NCBI GenBank assembly: GCA_021205715.1
Contig: JAJPXA010000063.1
Location: 1-13,909 of the forward strand
Source: Bacillota bacterium
Lineage (GTDB): Bacteria > Bacillota > Clostridia > UBA1381
Length of the DNA stretch: 13,909 bases
Direction: 5' to 3'
The number at the start of each line of letters is the position of its first letter. Position 1 is the first letter of the stretch. The notes beneath the pieces are model-generated. The model worked only from the letters and a program-made list of their open reading frames with translations. It did not search any database and had not been told where the DNA came from. This document shows, one piece after another, positions 4,455 to 11,550 of this stretch. Position numbers and translations under genes: made by a program.

Positions 4455-6119
4455 ATGAACAGACAGTCTGAAAAGATAACAGCGTTGTATTGTCGTTTAA
4501 GCAGGGATGATGAGTCCAACGGTTCCGATGGAACCGTAAGGGGTGACAGCAACAGCATTGTAAATCAAAAAGCGATTTTGAGCAAGTATGCAAAGGACAA
4601 CGGCTTTAAAAATCCGCAATTCTTCGTTGATGACGGTGTGAGCGGGACAACATTCGAGCGTGAGGGCTTTCAGGCGATGATTGCCGAGGTCGAGAATGGG
4701 AATGTCGCAACGATTATCGTTAAGGATATGAGCCGTTTCGGACGCGATTATTTGAAAGTCGGTTTTTACACCGAGGTGATGTTTCCCGAAAAGAACGTCA
4801 GGTTTATCGCAATCAACAACGGTATTGACAGTGCCAATCAGACCGACAGTGATTTCACGCCGTTTCTGAACATAATGAATGAGTGGTACGCGCGTGATTC
4901 ATCCAAGAAAGTCAAGGCTGTGTTTAAAGCGAAAGGTGAATCGGGCAAGCCGCTTACAACACTGCCGCCCTATGGGTATATTAAAAATCCGAACAACCAT
5001 AACGAGTGGTTAGTTGATGAGGAAGCGGCGGAGAATGTCAAACGCATTTACAAGCTTTGTCTTGACGGATACGGTCCCACGCAGATAGCGAATAAGCTTA
5101 AGCAGGAACAGATTTTGAAACCAACCGCTTATTGGTACGAGAAAGGTTTTGTAAACTACAGCACACCGCCGTCCAATAGATATGGATGGTCACCGCGAAC
5201 CGTAGGAGACATATTGGAGAAAAAGGAGTACATTGGGCATACGGTAAACTTTAAGACATACAAGCAATCCTATAAGTCCAAAAAGTGTCTGAACAATCCC
5301 GAGGAAAACCAAATGGTATTTGAAAATACTCACGAGCCGATTATTGACCCGAACACTTGGGAGCGTGTACGGGAGCTTAGGAAAAACAAGCGCAGACCCA
5401 CAAGGCTTGGCAAATCGAATATGTTTTCCGGAATCGCATACTGTGCCGACTGCGGACAAAAACTCTATTACTGCACAAGCAAGAACTTTGAAAGCCGTCA
5501 AGACCACTTTGTATGTTCGACTTCAAGAAAGAACGGCACAGAGACTTGCGACACGCACTTTATCAGAGCTGTTGTCCTTGAAAAGGGTGTACCGGCACAT
5601 ATGCGCTATGTTATCGGGTTTGTTTCCGCTTATGAGGACAGATTTCGTGAAATTATGGGTGCCAAGCATAAAGCGGAGGTTAAGAAAGAGCTTGCCGCCA
5701 AAAGACGAGCGATAACAAAAGCCGAGAAGCGAATCACGGAATTGGACGGATTGTTTAAGAGCATTTACGAAGACAAAGCCAGAGGCAATTTAACGGAAAA
5801 GCGTTTTCAAATGCTCGCAGATGATTATGAGAAAGAGCAAGAGGATTTAAGAAAATCCGTTGCGGCACTAACCGATGAAATTGGGCAGCAGGAGGAGCAG
5901 TCCGAAAACTTGGAACGCTTCATCGAGAAAGTCCATAAGTATTTTGATTTACAGGAACTGACGCCAGCCATATTGAATGATATGGTTACGCGCGTATACG
6001 TCCACGCGCCGCAAAAAATCGACGGCAAAAGGACACAAGAAATTGATATTTGCTACGACTTGGTAGGAATACTGCCGATGTCGTTGTTTCAACCGAAAAC
6101 AAGCTATGGAGCAGCCTAA
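4455..6119 (+). CDS. Large serine recombinase (TnpX/Tn4451 type, DUF4368)
   Basis: A 554-residue protein with the full domain order. The resolvase-like catalytic domain (8-150) has nucleophile Ser16 in YCRLSRDDE and the active-site arginines in DMSRFGRD (91-98). The recombinase domain (about 165-310) includes PPYGYIKNP and GWSPRTVGDILEKKEYIGHT. A zinc ribbon uses Cys330, Cys333, Cys354 and Cys365. A long coiled coil spans about 403-495, and a DUF4368-type tail has LTPAILNDMVTRVYVHAP and DICYDLVGI. Such enzymes excise and insert elements at short core sites without a phosphoseryl-independent cofactor. All catalytic residues are present, so it may be active. ATG 4455 has AAGGAGG ten bases upstream. 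It is the last gene of the element; the last codons lie inside a hairpin that continues past the stop. Confidence 0.93.
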   Translation: MNRQSEKITALYCRLSRDDESNGSDGTVRGDSNSIVNQKAILSKYAKDNGFKNPQFFVDDGVSGTTFEREGFQAMIAEVENGNVATIIVKDMSRFGRDYLKVGFYTEVMFPEKNVRFIAINNGIDSANQTDSDFTPFLNIMNEWYARDSSKKVKAVFKAKGESGKPLTTLPPYGYIKNPNNHNEWLVDEEAAENVKRIYKLCLDGYGPTQIANKLKQEQILKPTAYWYEKGFVNYSTPPSNRYGWSPRTVGDILEKKEYIGHTVNFKTYKQSYKSKKCLNNPEENQMVFENTHEPIIDPNTWERVRELRKNKRRPTRLGKSNMFSGIAYCADCGQKLYYCTSKNFESRQDHFVCSTSRKNGTETCDTHFIRAVVLEKGVPAHMRYVIGFVSAYEDRFREIMGAKHKAEVKKELAAKRRAITKAEKRITELDGLFKSIYEDKARGNLTEKRFQMLADDYEKEQEDLRKSVAALTDEIGQQEEQSENLERFIEKVHKYFDLQELTPAILNDMVTRVYVHAPQKIDGKRTQEIDICYDLVGILPMSLFQPKTSYGAA

Positions 6120-6134
6120 ACTGCTCCATAGCTT
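6101..6134. terminator. Perfect 14-bp hairpin over the recombinase stop codon
   Basis: AAGCTATGGAGCAG (6101-6114) and CTGCTCCATAGCTT (6121-6134) form a perfect 14-bp stem with a 6-base loop that contains the recombinase stop. On the minus strand it is followed by GTTTTC, on the plus strand by an A/T-rich palindrome (AAATTTAAATTT, 6137-6148). It may stop transcription in either direction, including read-through from rpiB. Confidence 0.5.
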
Positions 6135-6148
6135 AGAAATTTAAATTT

Positions 6149-6187
6149 ACTGTCTTATGGGAAGTGCCTAATACGGCAGTTTTTTTA
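6149..6187 (+). terminator. Probable intrinsic terminator after the recombinase gene
   Basis: ACTGTC (6149-6154) pairs with GGCAGT (6175-6180) with one wobble pair, and seven T residues follow. The stem is short but the T-run is good. The stretch 6135-6195 should also contain the right junction of the mobile element, but no repeat matching the left side was recognised. Confidence 0.55.
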
Positions 6188-6195
6188 TTGCGGTT

Positions 6196-6639
6196 TTACC
6201 GCTTATTTTCAAGCATATGTATCTTCTCGACGCGCTTCGCGTGTCTGCCGCCCAAATGCTCGGCGTTAAGCCACGCATCGACTATCATATACGCAAGCTC
6301 GCGTCCGACTACTCTGCCGCCCAAGCATATAACGTTCGCATTATTATGCTCCTTTGCCATTGTCGCGCTGTAAACATCGCCGCAAAGCGCGGCGCGTATG
6401 CCGTTTATCTTATTCGCCGCGATGGATATGCCTATGCCCGTGCCACATACCAATATGCCGCGCTCGCATTCGCCGCTTAAAACGGCTTCGCATACCGGCA
6501 CCGCGCAGTCGGGATAATCGACGCTGTCCTCGTTATATACGCCGAAATCCTTTACCTCTGTACCCTTTGCGGTCAAATACGCCTTAATATGCTCCTTAAG
6601 CTCATAGCCGCCGTGATCCGAACCGATAGCTAACATCAT
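6196..6639 (-). CDS. rpiB: Ribose-5-phosphate isomerase B
   Basis: A 147-residue protein of the RpiB/LacAB family. The signatures are SDHGGYELK (7-15) with the substrate-binding Asp8-His9, VDYPDCA (40-46), the catalytic Cys65 in CGTGIGISIAANK, and KEHNNANVICLGGR (96-109) with the second active-site His98. It interconverts ribose 5-phosphate and ribulose 5-phosphate in the pentose phosphate pathway; some relatives act on allose 6-phosphate. Length is normal. Its ATG overlaps the tsaB stop (ATGA) with AGGAGG inside the end of tsaB, so translation is coupled; the second Met is a possible start. It is the last gene of the fhs operon. Confidence 0.95.
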   Translation of the reverse strand: MMLAIGSDHGGYELKEHIKAYLTAKGTEVKDFGVYNEDSVDYPDCAVPVCEAVLSGECERGILVCGTGIGISIAANKINGIRAALCGDVYSATMAKEHNNANVICLGGRVVGRELAYMIVDAWLNAEHLGGRHAKRVEKIHMLENKR

Positions 6640-7349
6640 TTTGCCTCCTGTTTCTTTAACAATTCTTGTTTTTTCAATAATTCTTGCTCCGCCTGCGACA
6701 GTCTTAAATATTCCGGCACAAGCTCCGCGTAATTCATTGTTTTTCCGTTTTCCGCCATTATCCGCGCCGCGTAAGCGACCGACGACGCGTGCGCCATTCG
6801 CAGATGCGGCGGCGCAAGCTCAGCCTTTTCGCCCAAAATATCACGTATAACGCCGCCGTAAGCGTTCACGCCGTCGCCGGCGAATATGCCGCCGCCCGCG
6901 CGCTTTACGCACTCCTCTATACCGCATACATTCGGCGCTGTAATCTCTTGGAGAACACCGCCCTCGAATATGTACGACGCGTTAAAAACGAAACTTCGGC
7001 GCGCGTCCATAACAACCGTTATCGGCACATTTTCCGCGCTTAAATTATACGCTATGCCCTCAAGCGTTCCGACGCCGACAACCGGCTTATTCACACTGTG
7101 CGCGAGCGCTTTCGCGGTCGCGATGCCTATTCGTAAGCCCGTAAACGAGCCGGGGCCTTTTGCCGCGGCAAATATGTCTATATCCGACACGTCAAGCTCC
7201 AAATCGGACATAAGCCGCTCAATCATAACCATAATTTTCTGCGAGTGCGTCTTTTTGTGATTTAACACATACTCACCGAGAAGTAAATCGTCCTCGGTTA
7301 CGGCAGCCGTTGCCGCGTCGCTCGCGGTGTCTATCGCTAAAATTCTCAT
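6636..7349 (-). CDS. tsaB: tRNA threonylcarbamoyladenosine biosynthesis protein TsaB
   Basis: A 237-residue protein of the ASKHA fold. It starts with ILAIDTASDAATAAV, has NHKKTHSQKIMVMIERLM (helix) and AAKGPGSFTGLRIG, the TsaB hallmark, and ends with VPEYLRLSQAE. TsaB binds TsaD and TsaE to make the t6A modification at A37 of tRNAs that read ANN codons. The frame is open further upstream, to 7466, but that part overlaps tsaE; the ATG at 7349 gives the standard start two bases after the tsaE stop. The C-terminus has a tandem repeat, QELLKKQELLKKQ, not part of the usual family ending. tsaD is not in the window. Confidence 0.93.
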   Translation of the reverse strand: MRILAIDTASDAATAAVTEDDLLLGEYVLNHKKTHSQKIMVMIERLMSDLELDVSDIDIFAAAKGPGSFTGLRIGIATAKALAHSVNKPVVGVGTLEGIAYNLSAENVPITVVMDARRSFVFNASYIFEGGVLQEITAPNVCGIEECVKRAGGGIFAGDGVNAYGGVIRDILGEKAELAPPHLRMAHASSVAYAARIMAENGKTMNYAELVPEYLRLSQAEQELLKKQELLKKQEAK

Positions 7350-7351
7350 AC

Positions 7352-7789
7352 TCAATTCCCGTTTCCTATCCGTTTTACGGATATTTTTCGGCTGTTCTCG
7401 CCGCTCTTTGCAATGCTTATATCGTACCGTTCGCTCGGCAAAATATCCTCTATAAGCTCGGGCCATTCAATGACGGATATGCCGTTTCCGTACACGTACT
7501 CGTCATAGCCGACCTCGTACATTTCATCGCTGTCGGCGATTCTGTACACGTCAAAGTGGTACAGCGGCATCTTGCCGCTCTCGTACACGTTCACTATCGT
7601 AAACGTGGGGCTTGTCACGTATTCCGCGACGCCCAAGCCGTTTGCCAAGCCCTGCACAAACGCCGTTTTCCCCGCGCCCAAATCGCCGTAAAGGCAAAGC
7701 GTGTCGCCGCGCTCTAATTTCGCCGCGAGCGCCGCCGCAAACGAGCGCGTTTCCTCGGCGCTGTGCGTTTCAATTTCCGTATTTCTCAT
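7352..7789 (-). CDS. tsaE: tRNA threonylcarbamoyladenosine biosynthesis ATPase TsaE
   Basis: A 145-residue P-loop ATPase. Walker A is GDLGAGKT (35-42), followed by the family motifs VTSPTFTIVNVY (58-69), LYHFDVYR (76-83) and ISVIEWPE. TsaE drives turnover of the TsaB-TsaD complex in t6A synthesis. Length is normal. It begins 14 bases after the fhs stop and ends two bases before tsaB, so it is an internal gene of the operon. Its ribosome binding site is weak (GGAAACGGAAAT before the ATG), which suggests translation partly relies on the upstream gene. Confidence 0.95.
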   Translation of the reverse strand: MRNTEIETHSAEETRSFAAALAAKLERGDTLCLYGDLGAGKTAFVQGLANGLGVAEYVTSPTFTIVNVYESGKMPLYHFDVYRIADSDEMYEVGYDEYVYGNGISVIEWPELIEDILPSERYDISIAKSGENSRKISVKRIGNGN

Positions 7790-7803
7790 ATTTCCGTTTC
7801 CGA

Positions 7804-9474
7804 TCAGAACAAGCCGGATATAACTCCGTCGTTGTCCACATCTATATTATTCGCCGCGGGCGTTTTCGGGAGTCCGGGCATTACCATAATATTTCCCGTT
7901 TGAGCCACGATAAATCCCGCGCCGTTTGATACTCTCACGCTGTTTACGCTTATCCTAAAGCCCTCGGGTCTGCCCAAAAGGTTTTGGTTATCCGAAAGCG
8001 AATATTGCGTTTTCGCCATACATACGGGCATTTTGTCAAGACCCAGCTCCTCGAGCTTTTTAATGTCCTTTTTAGCCTTGGGCGTAAAGTCCGCGCCGTC
8101 GCCGCCGTATATCTCCCGCACAATCGTGTTTATCTTATTTTCTATGGTGTCTTTTTCGTCATAGAGAACCCTGAAGCGGTTTTCGCCGTTTTCCGCCGCG
8201 TCAATTACCTTTTCGGCAAGCGTCATTCCGCCGTCGCCGCCCTTGGCGAATACCTCCGCCATAGAGCAGTCCGCGCCGAGCGCGGCGCATCGGTCGGCTA
8301 TAAATTTAAGCTCCGCATCCGTGTCGGTATCGAAGCGGTTAATCGCGACAACCACCGGCACGCCGAATTTCTTCATATTTTCGATATGCTTTTCAAGATT
8401 TACTATACCCGCTTTAAGCGCGTCGAGATTTTCTTCCTTTAAGTCTGTCTTTTTCACGCCGCCGTTGTATTTAAGCGCCCTTACGGTTGCGACAATCACT
8501 ACCGCGTCCGGATGAATCCCCGCTATACGGCATTTGATATTCATAAATTTTTCCGCGCCCAAGTCCGCGCCGAAGCCTGCCTCGGTGACGGTATAATCCG
8601 CCATTTTCATTGCGAGCCTTGTCGCCTGAACGCTGTTGCATCCGTGCGCGATGTTCGCGAACGGACCGCCGTGTATAAGGCACGGGGTATGCTCCAGTGT
8701 CTGCACCAAATTCGGCTTTATCGCGTCCTTCATAAGCGCCGCCATAGCGCCCTCGGCGTGCAAATCACCGGCGGTTACCGGCGCGCCTGAGCGGTTGTAC
8801 CCGATTATAATTCTCGCAAAACGCGCCTTAAGGTCGTCCAAATCCTTTGCAAGGCACAAAATCGCCATAATTTCAGACGCAACCGTTATCATAAATCTGT
8901 CCTCGCGCGGAACGCCGTTGAGCTTGCCGCCCAAGCCTACGACAACGTTTCTTAACGCGCGGTCGTTCGTATCGGTAACCCTTGTCCATATAATGTTGGC
9001 GGGGTCGATGTCAAGCTCGTTGCCCTGATAAATATGGTTGTCGATAAGCGCGGAAAGCAGATTATTCGCCGCGGTTATCGCATGCATATCGCCCGTAAAA
9101 TGCAGATTTATATCGTCCATCGGCACAACCTGGCTGTAGCCGCCGCCCGCGGCGCCGCCTTTTATGCCCATAACGGGCCCCAGGGACGGCTCGCGTATCG
9201 CGATAACGGCTTTTTTGCCCATTTTATTGAGCGCGTCGCCCAATCCTATTGTGACTGTGGTTTTTCCCTCGCCCGCAGGGGTGGGGTTTATCGCGGTCAC
9301 AAGTATCAGTCTGCCGTTTTCGTTTTTTGCAAACTGCTTTGTAACCTCCGTGCCGAGCTTCGCCTTATAGCGTCCGTAGCACTCTATCGCGTCCTCGCTT
9401 ATGCCGAGCTTCGCCGCTATGTCCTTGATAGGCTTCATTTCGGCTTTGTTCGCTATTTCAATATCAGATAACAT
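7804..9474 (-). CDS. fhs: Formate-tetrahydrofolate ligase
   Basis: A 556-residue protein, full length for the family. The N-terminal SDIEIA and KPIKDIA lead to the P-loop-like TPAGEGKTT (65-73); REPSLGPVMGIKGGAAGGGY and DINLHFTGDMHAI are the nucleotide and folate site segments, and the C-terminus has MPGLPKTPAANNIDVD and the usual final GLF. It makes 10-formyltetrahydrofolate from formate, THF and ATP, the entry of formate into purine and one-carbon metabolism and part of the Wood-Ljungdahl methyl branch in acetogens. Its ATG at 9472-9474 has GGAGG eleven bases upstream. It opens the operon fhs-tsaE-tsaB-rpiB, just behind the terminator of the preceding operon. A weak TTGTAT-17-TTTAAA pair upstream is the best promoter guess. 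No ZTP or THF riboswitch pattern was seen. Confidence 0.97.
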   Translation of the reverse strand: MLSDIEIANKAEMKPIKDIAAKLGISEDAIECYGRYKAKLGTEVTKQFAKNENGRLILVTAINPTPAGEGKTTVTIGLGDALNKMGKKAVIAIREPSLGPVMGIKGGAAGGGYSQVVPMDDINLHFTGDMHAITAANNLLSALIDNHIYQGNELDIDPANIIWTRVTDTNDRALRNVVVGLGGKLNGVPREDRFMITVASEIMAILCLAKDLDDLKARFARIIIGYNRSGAPVTAGDLHAEGAMAALMKDAIKPNLVQTLEHTPCLIHGGPFANIAHGCNSVQATRLAMKMADYTVTEAGFGADLGAEKFMNIKCRIAGIHPDAVVIVATVRALKYNGGVKKTDLKEENLDALKAGIVNLEKHIENMKKFGVPVVVAINRFDTDTDAELKFIADRCAALGADCSMAEVFAKGGDGGMTLAEKVIDAAENGENRFRVLYDEKDTIENKINTIVREIYGGDGADFTPKAKKDIKKLEELGLDKMPVCMAKTQYSLSDNQNLLGRPEGFRISVNSVRVSNGAGFIVAQTGNIMVMPGLPKTPAANNIDVDNDGVISGLF

Positions 9475-9573
9475 AACACCTATTTCCTCCCCGTTCGTTT
9501 TGCCGCTTGCTTTTTACGGCGGATTTTACGTATTGAATTTTCTTTAAAATTCAAAGTCCGCTTAAATACAAAT

Positions 9574-9597
9574 AGAGCTGAACACCAATCCAGCTCT
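9574..9597 (-). terminator. Terminator of the rsmD-coaD operon
   Basis: On the minus strand AGAGCTG and CAGCTCT form a 7-bp stem with a 10-base loop, followed by ATTTGTATTT. It begins 17 bases after the stop of the coiled-coil gene. A separate A/T-only-loop hairpin, TTGAATTTT/AAAATTCAA (9533-9554), lies nearer to fhs; its role is unclear. Confidence 0.6.
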
Positions 9598-9614
9598 GCG
9601 AATTACCACACGCG

Positions 9615-10082
9615 TTAATTATTGTTAAAATATCCCCTGTCCTCGCGAACCTTGCGCAGGAGCAAGTCCAATCTATGCTCAAGATCGTTTAAAATATCAT
9701 CGACATACTGATCGGTATCCGTTTTGATGTCGATAGCCTTGGCAGTCGCGCTGTTTACCAGCTCGTTTGCCTTATCATACGCGCGCTTGGTAATCTCGTT
9801 TTCGTCAATAAGCTGCATTTGTGTTTCTTCCGCGCTCTTTCTTATCGATTCGGCTCTGCTCTCCGCCTCGGACAAAATTCTTTGTCTTTCCTCTTTTACC
9901 CATTTCGCTTCTTTAAGCTCATCCGGATAAATCAGGCGAAGCTCTTGAATGTAATCAAGAAGCTCGTCCTTGTCGAGCATTACTTTGCCGGTAAGAGGAA
10001 CGTTTGACGCTTTTTCAATCGTTTCCTCCATCATATCGACAATTTCAATGATGTCCATTTCAGTATCCATTTCTGAATCCAT
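9615..10082 (-). CDS. Conserved clostridial coiled-coil protein (ATPase subunit H-like/DivIVA-like)
   Basis: A 155-residue, very acidic and helical protein. Residues about 35-50 (MLDKDELLDYIQELRLIYPD) form an N-terminal helical motif. From 57 to 150 it is a long coiled coil (KWVKEERQRILSEAESRAES, then NELVNSATAKAIDIKTDTDQ). Proteins of this kind are regularly found directly after coaD in Clostridia and are often labelled ATPase or V-type ATPase subunit H-like; no enzymatic motif is visible, so that label is only similarity of the coil. A scaffold or division-site role like DivIVA is possible. The first ATG (10080-10082) is too close to GAAAGG, so the Met at 10068-10070, about 12 bases after it, may be the real start. 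It begins four bases after the coaD stop. Confidence 0.75.
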   Translation of the reverse strand: MDSEMDTEMDIIEIVDMMEETIEKASNVPLTGKVMLDKDELLDYIQELRLIYPDELKEAKWVKEERQRILSEAESRAESIRKSAEETQMQLIDENEITKRAYDKANELVNSATAKAIDIKTDTDQYVDDILNDLEHRLDLLLRKVREDRGYFNNN

Positions 10083-10086
10083 CCTT

Positions 10087-10566
10087 TCAATCTATATATT
10101 TTTCCTTGATTATGTTTACCAGCTCATTCGGAACCAAACCGTGCAAATCGCCGTTGAATCCCGCAAGCTCCTTTACCATACTTGAACTGATGTATGAATA
10201 TTTAGTGTTCGTCATCATAAATATTGTTTCGCAGCTCGGATTTAAAGCCTTGTTTAAAAGCGCCATTTGAAACTCGTATTCGAAATCGGCGACGGTTCTC
10301 AGTCCCTTTACGATGACCTGAGCGCCGTGCTGCTCGGCAAAATCAACAAGTAATCCCGAAAATGACCTGACCTCGACATTATCGAGATCGCGCGTTACGG
10401 TTTGTATCATTTCGACACGCTCCGTTTCGGTGAATACCGGATGCTTTTCTTTGTTGGTCAAAACTCCGACAATCAGCTTGTCGTAAATCCTGCTTGCGCG
10501 GCGTATAATATCCAAATGACCGTTTGTCACCGGGTCAAAGCTGCCCGGATAAACCGCTGTACTCAT
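10087..10566 (-). CDS. coaD: Phosphopantetheine adenylyltransferase
   Basis: A 159-residue nucleotidyltransferase. YPGSFDPVTNGHLDII (6-21) holds the T/HxGH motif, VKGLRTVADFEYE (87-99) the substrate-binding Arg90, and YISSSMVKE (125-133) the second nucleotide motif ISSTxxRE in slightly varied form. It transfers AMP from ATP to 4'-phosphopantetheine, the penultimate step of coenzyme A synthesis. Length is standard (about 160 residues). It starts four bases after the rsmD stop, the common rsmD-coaD arrangement in Gram-positive bacteria. Confidence 0.97.
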   Translation of the reverse strand: MSTAVYPGSFDPVTNGHLDIIRRASRIYDKLIVGVLTNKEKHPVFTETERVEMIQTVTRDLDNVEVRSFSGLLVDFAEQHGAQVIVKGLRTVADFEYEFQMALLNKALNPSCETIFMMTNTKYSYISSSMVKELAGFNGDLHGLVPNELVNIIKEKYID

Positions 10567-10570
10567 TTAT

Positions 10571-11116
10571 CTATCCTTCCGCATTTGTATATATTGTTAT
10601 ATACGTTCTTCCGTATTTTTTTTGTCGGTATATCGAAAAACCCTCGGCTTCGCCGCGAAAATCCGTTTCGTCGCTCTCAAGCGCGACAATTCCGCCATCG
10701 CCGAGCGCGCCGGTTTTCAATATATTCTTTAACACAGGCTCTATAAAGCCTTTATTATACGGCGGGTCAAGGAATATTATATCAAATTGCGCGGTGTTGG
10801 CGGACAAAAAATCCTCGTATGACGAATGCGCCACAGTGCATAAACCGTCATATTTCAAATCCTTAACGTTGCGGTTGATAATATCAATCGAGCGCTTGTC
10901 CTTATCCACGCAGCAGGCATATGCCGCGCCGCGCGAAAGCGCCTCCATAGACAGCGCGCCGCTTCCGGCGAATAAATCCAAAACATACGCGCCGGGTATA
11001 AAGGGACTTATAATATTAAAAAGCGACTCCTTTACCCTGTCGGTGGTAGGGCGCACGTCCCTGCCGTCGAAACCCGTAAGCTTATGCCCGCGTCTGTTTC
11101 CGGATATTATCCTCAT
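10571..11116 (-). CDS. rsmD: 16S rRNA (guanine966-N2)-methyltransferase RsmD
   Basis: A 181-residue SAM methyltransferase of the RsmD family. The N-terminus MRIISGNRRGHKL and VRPTTDRVKESLFNI (21-35) are diagnostic; motif I is VLDLFAGSGALSMEALSRGA (45-64), and motif IV is the catalytic FLDPPY (115-120), typical for N2-guanine or N6-adenine methylation. It modifies G966 of 16S rRNA in the small subunit. It ends with TAG, showing that TAG is a normal stop in this organism. GGAGG lies ten bases before the ATG (11114-11116), and a near-consensus promoter is about 25 bases further upstream. First gene of the rsmD-coaD-coiled-coil operon. Confidence 0.96.
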   Translation of the reverse strand: MRIISGNRRGHKLTGFDGRDVRPTTDRVKESLFNIISPFIPGAYVLDLFAGSGALSMEALSRGAAYACCVDKDKRSIDIINRNVKDLKYDGLCTVAHSSYEDFLSANTAQFDIIFLDPPYNKGFIEPVLKNILKTGALGDGGIVALESDETDFRGEAEGFSIYRQKKYGRTYITIYTNAEG

Positions 11117-11141
11117 ATCCCATCCTCCGTAATACTTACTT

Positions 11142-11170
11142 ATTTTAACCTAAATTGTTAAAAAGGTCAA
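11142..11170 (-). promoter_or_regulatory. Sigma-A promoter of the rsmD operon
   Basis: On the minus strand TTGACC (11165-11170) and TAAAAT (11142-11147) are 17 bases apart. An A/T-rich stretch lies upstream (11171-11220), like an UP element. The leader to the rsmD start is about 20 bases. Confidence 0.75.
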
Positions 11171-11256
11171 CTATATTTTTATAATTTCTTATAATTTATA
11201 TAAAATGCAAACAATTTTGTAATCTTCTTGATACATATTGCTAAAATTTTACAACA

Positions 11257-11312
11257 AACAGGGGCGTTTATACACGAATCCCGTATAAATACGCGCCCCT
11301 GTTCGATTTTTT
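11257..11312. terminator. Long hairpin terminator between the lyase and the rsmD promoter
   Basis: AACAGGGGCG (11257-11266) pairs with CGCCCCTGTT (11294-11303); inside it TTTATAC (11267-11273) pairs with GTATAAA (11283-11289), leaving a small TACG bulge. On the plus strand CGATTTTTT follows, on the minus strand TTGTTG. It stands directly downstream of the rhamnogalacturonan lyase frame and keeps it apart from the rsmD operon. Confidence 0.7.
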
Positions 11313-11316
11313 CTTA

Positions 11317-11550
11317 TCAGTCCTCTGCATCCTCGGAAATATCCTCGGTAAACTCGGGAAGTATCTCGCCCCTCACATAGCTATGCTCGGGAACGGGAAT
11401 TTCCTTCATATCGGGGCCTATATAGAAGCCGGTCTGCGTGCATTGGTTGTACGCGGCGTTCTGCCACGCAACGGAAAGTCTGTAGACGCTGTCGTGCATA
11501 AGCGTATAAAATCTATGCTCCGTCAAATCGGTCGTCGTGTAGAAAACAAT
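11317..11550 (-). pseudogene. C-terminal end of the rhamnogalacturonan lyase, after an in-frame TAG
   Basis: After the TAG at 11551-11553 the same frame continues with IVFYTTTDLTEHRFYTLMHD, then VYRLSVAWQNAAYNQ and TGFYIG, to TGA at 11317. This is the standard closing segment of family 11 lyases (TEHRxYTLMHDxxYRLxxAWQNxxYNQ), which completes the beta-propeller. A TTG at 11524-11526 could formally start a frame but has no ribosome binding site. The acidic ending (FTEDISEDAED) is the natural C-terminus. Whether it is ever made depends on read-through or on the TAG being a sequence error. Confidence 0.8.

Noticed and set aside
4422..4470. Inverted repeat CAGACTG/CAGTCTG around the ribosome binding site and start of the recombinase
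   Set aside because: Seven pairs with a 35-base loop is weak and may be chance; not enough to claim translational control.
1738..6187. Attachment site repeats at the two ends of the element
   Set aside because: No convincing direct repeat longer than a few bases was found between 1730-1780 and 6120-6195, so the ends are left undefined.
9475..9614. ZTP or other folate-related riboswitch upstream of fhs
   Set aside because: The stretch holds the terminator of the upstream operon and an A/T hairpin; I could not find the conserved core of a ZTP or THF riboswitch.
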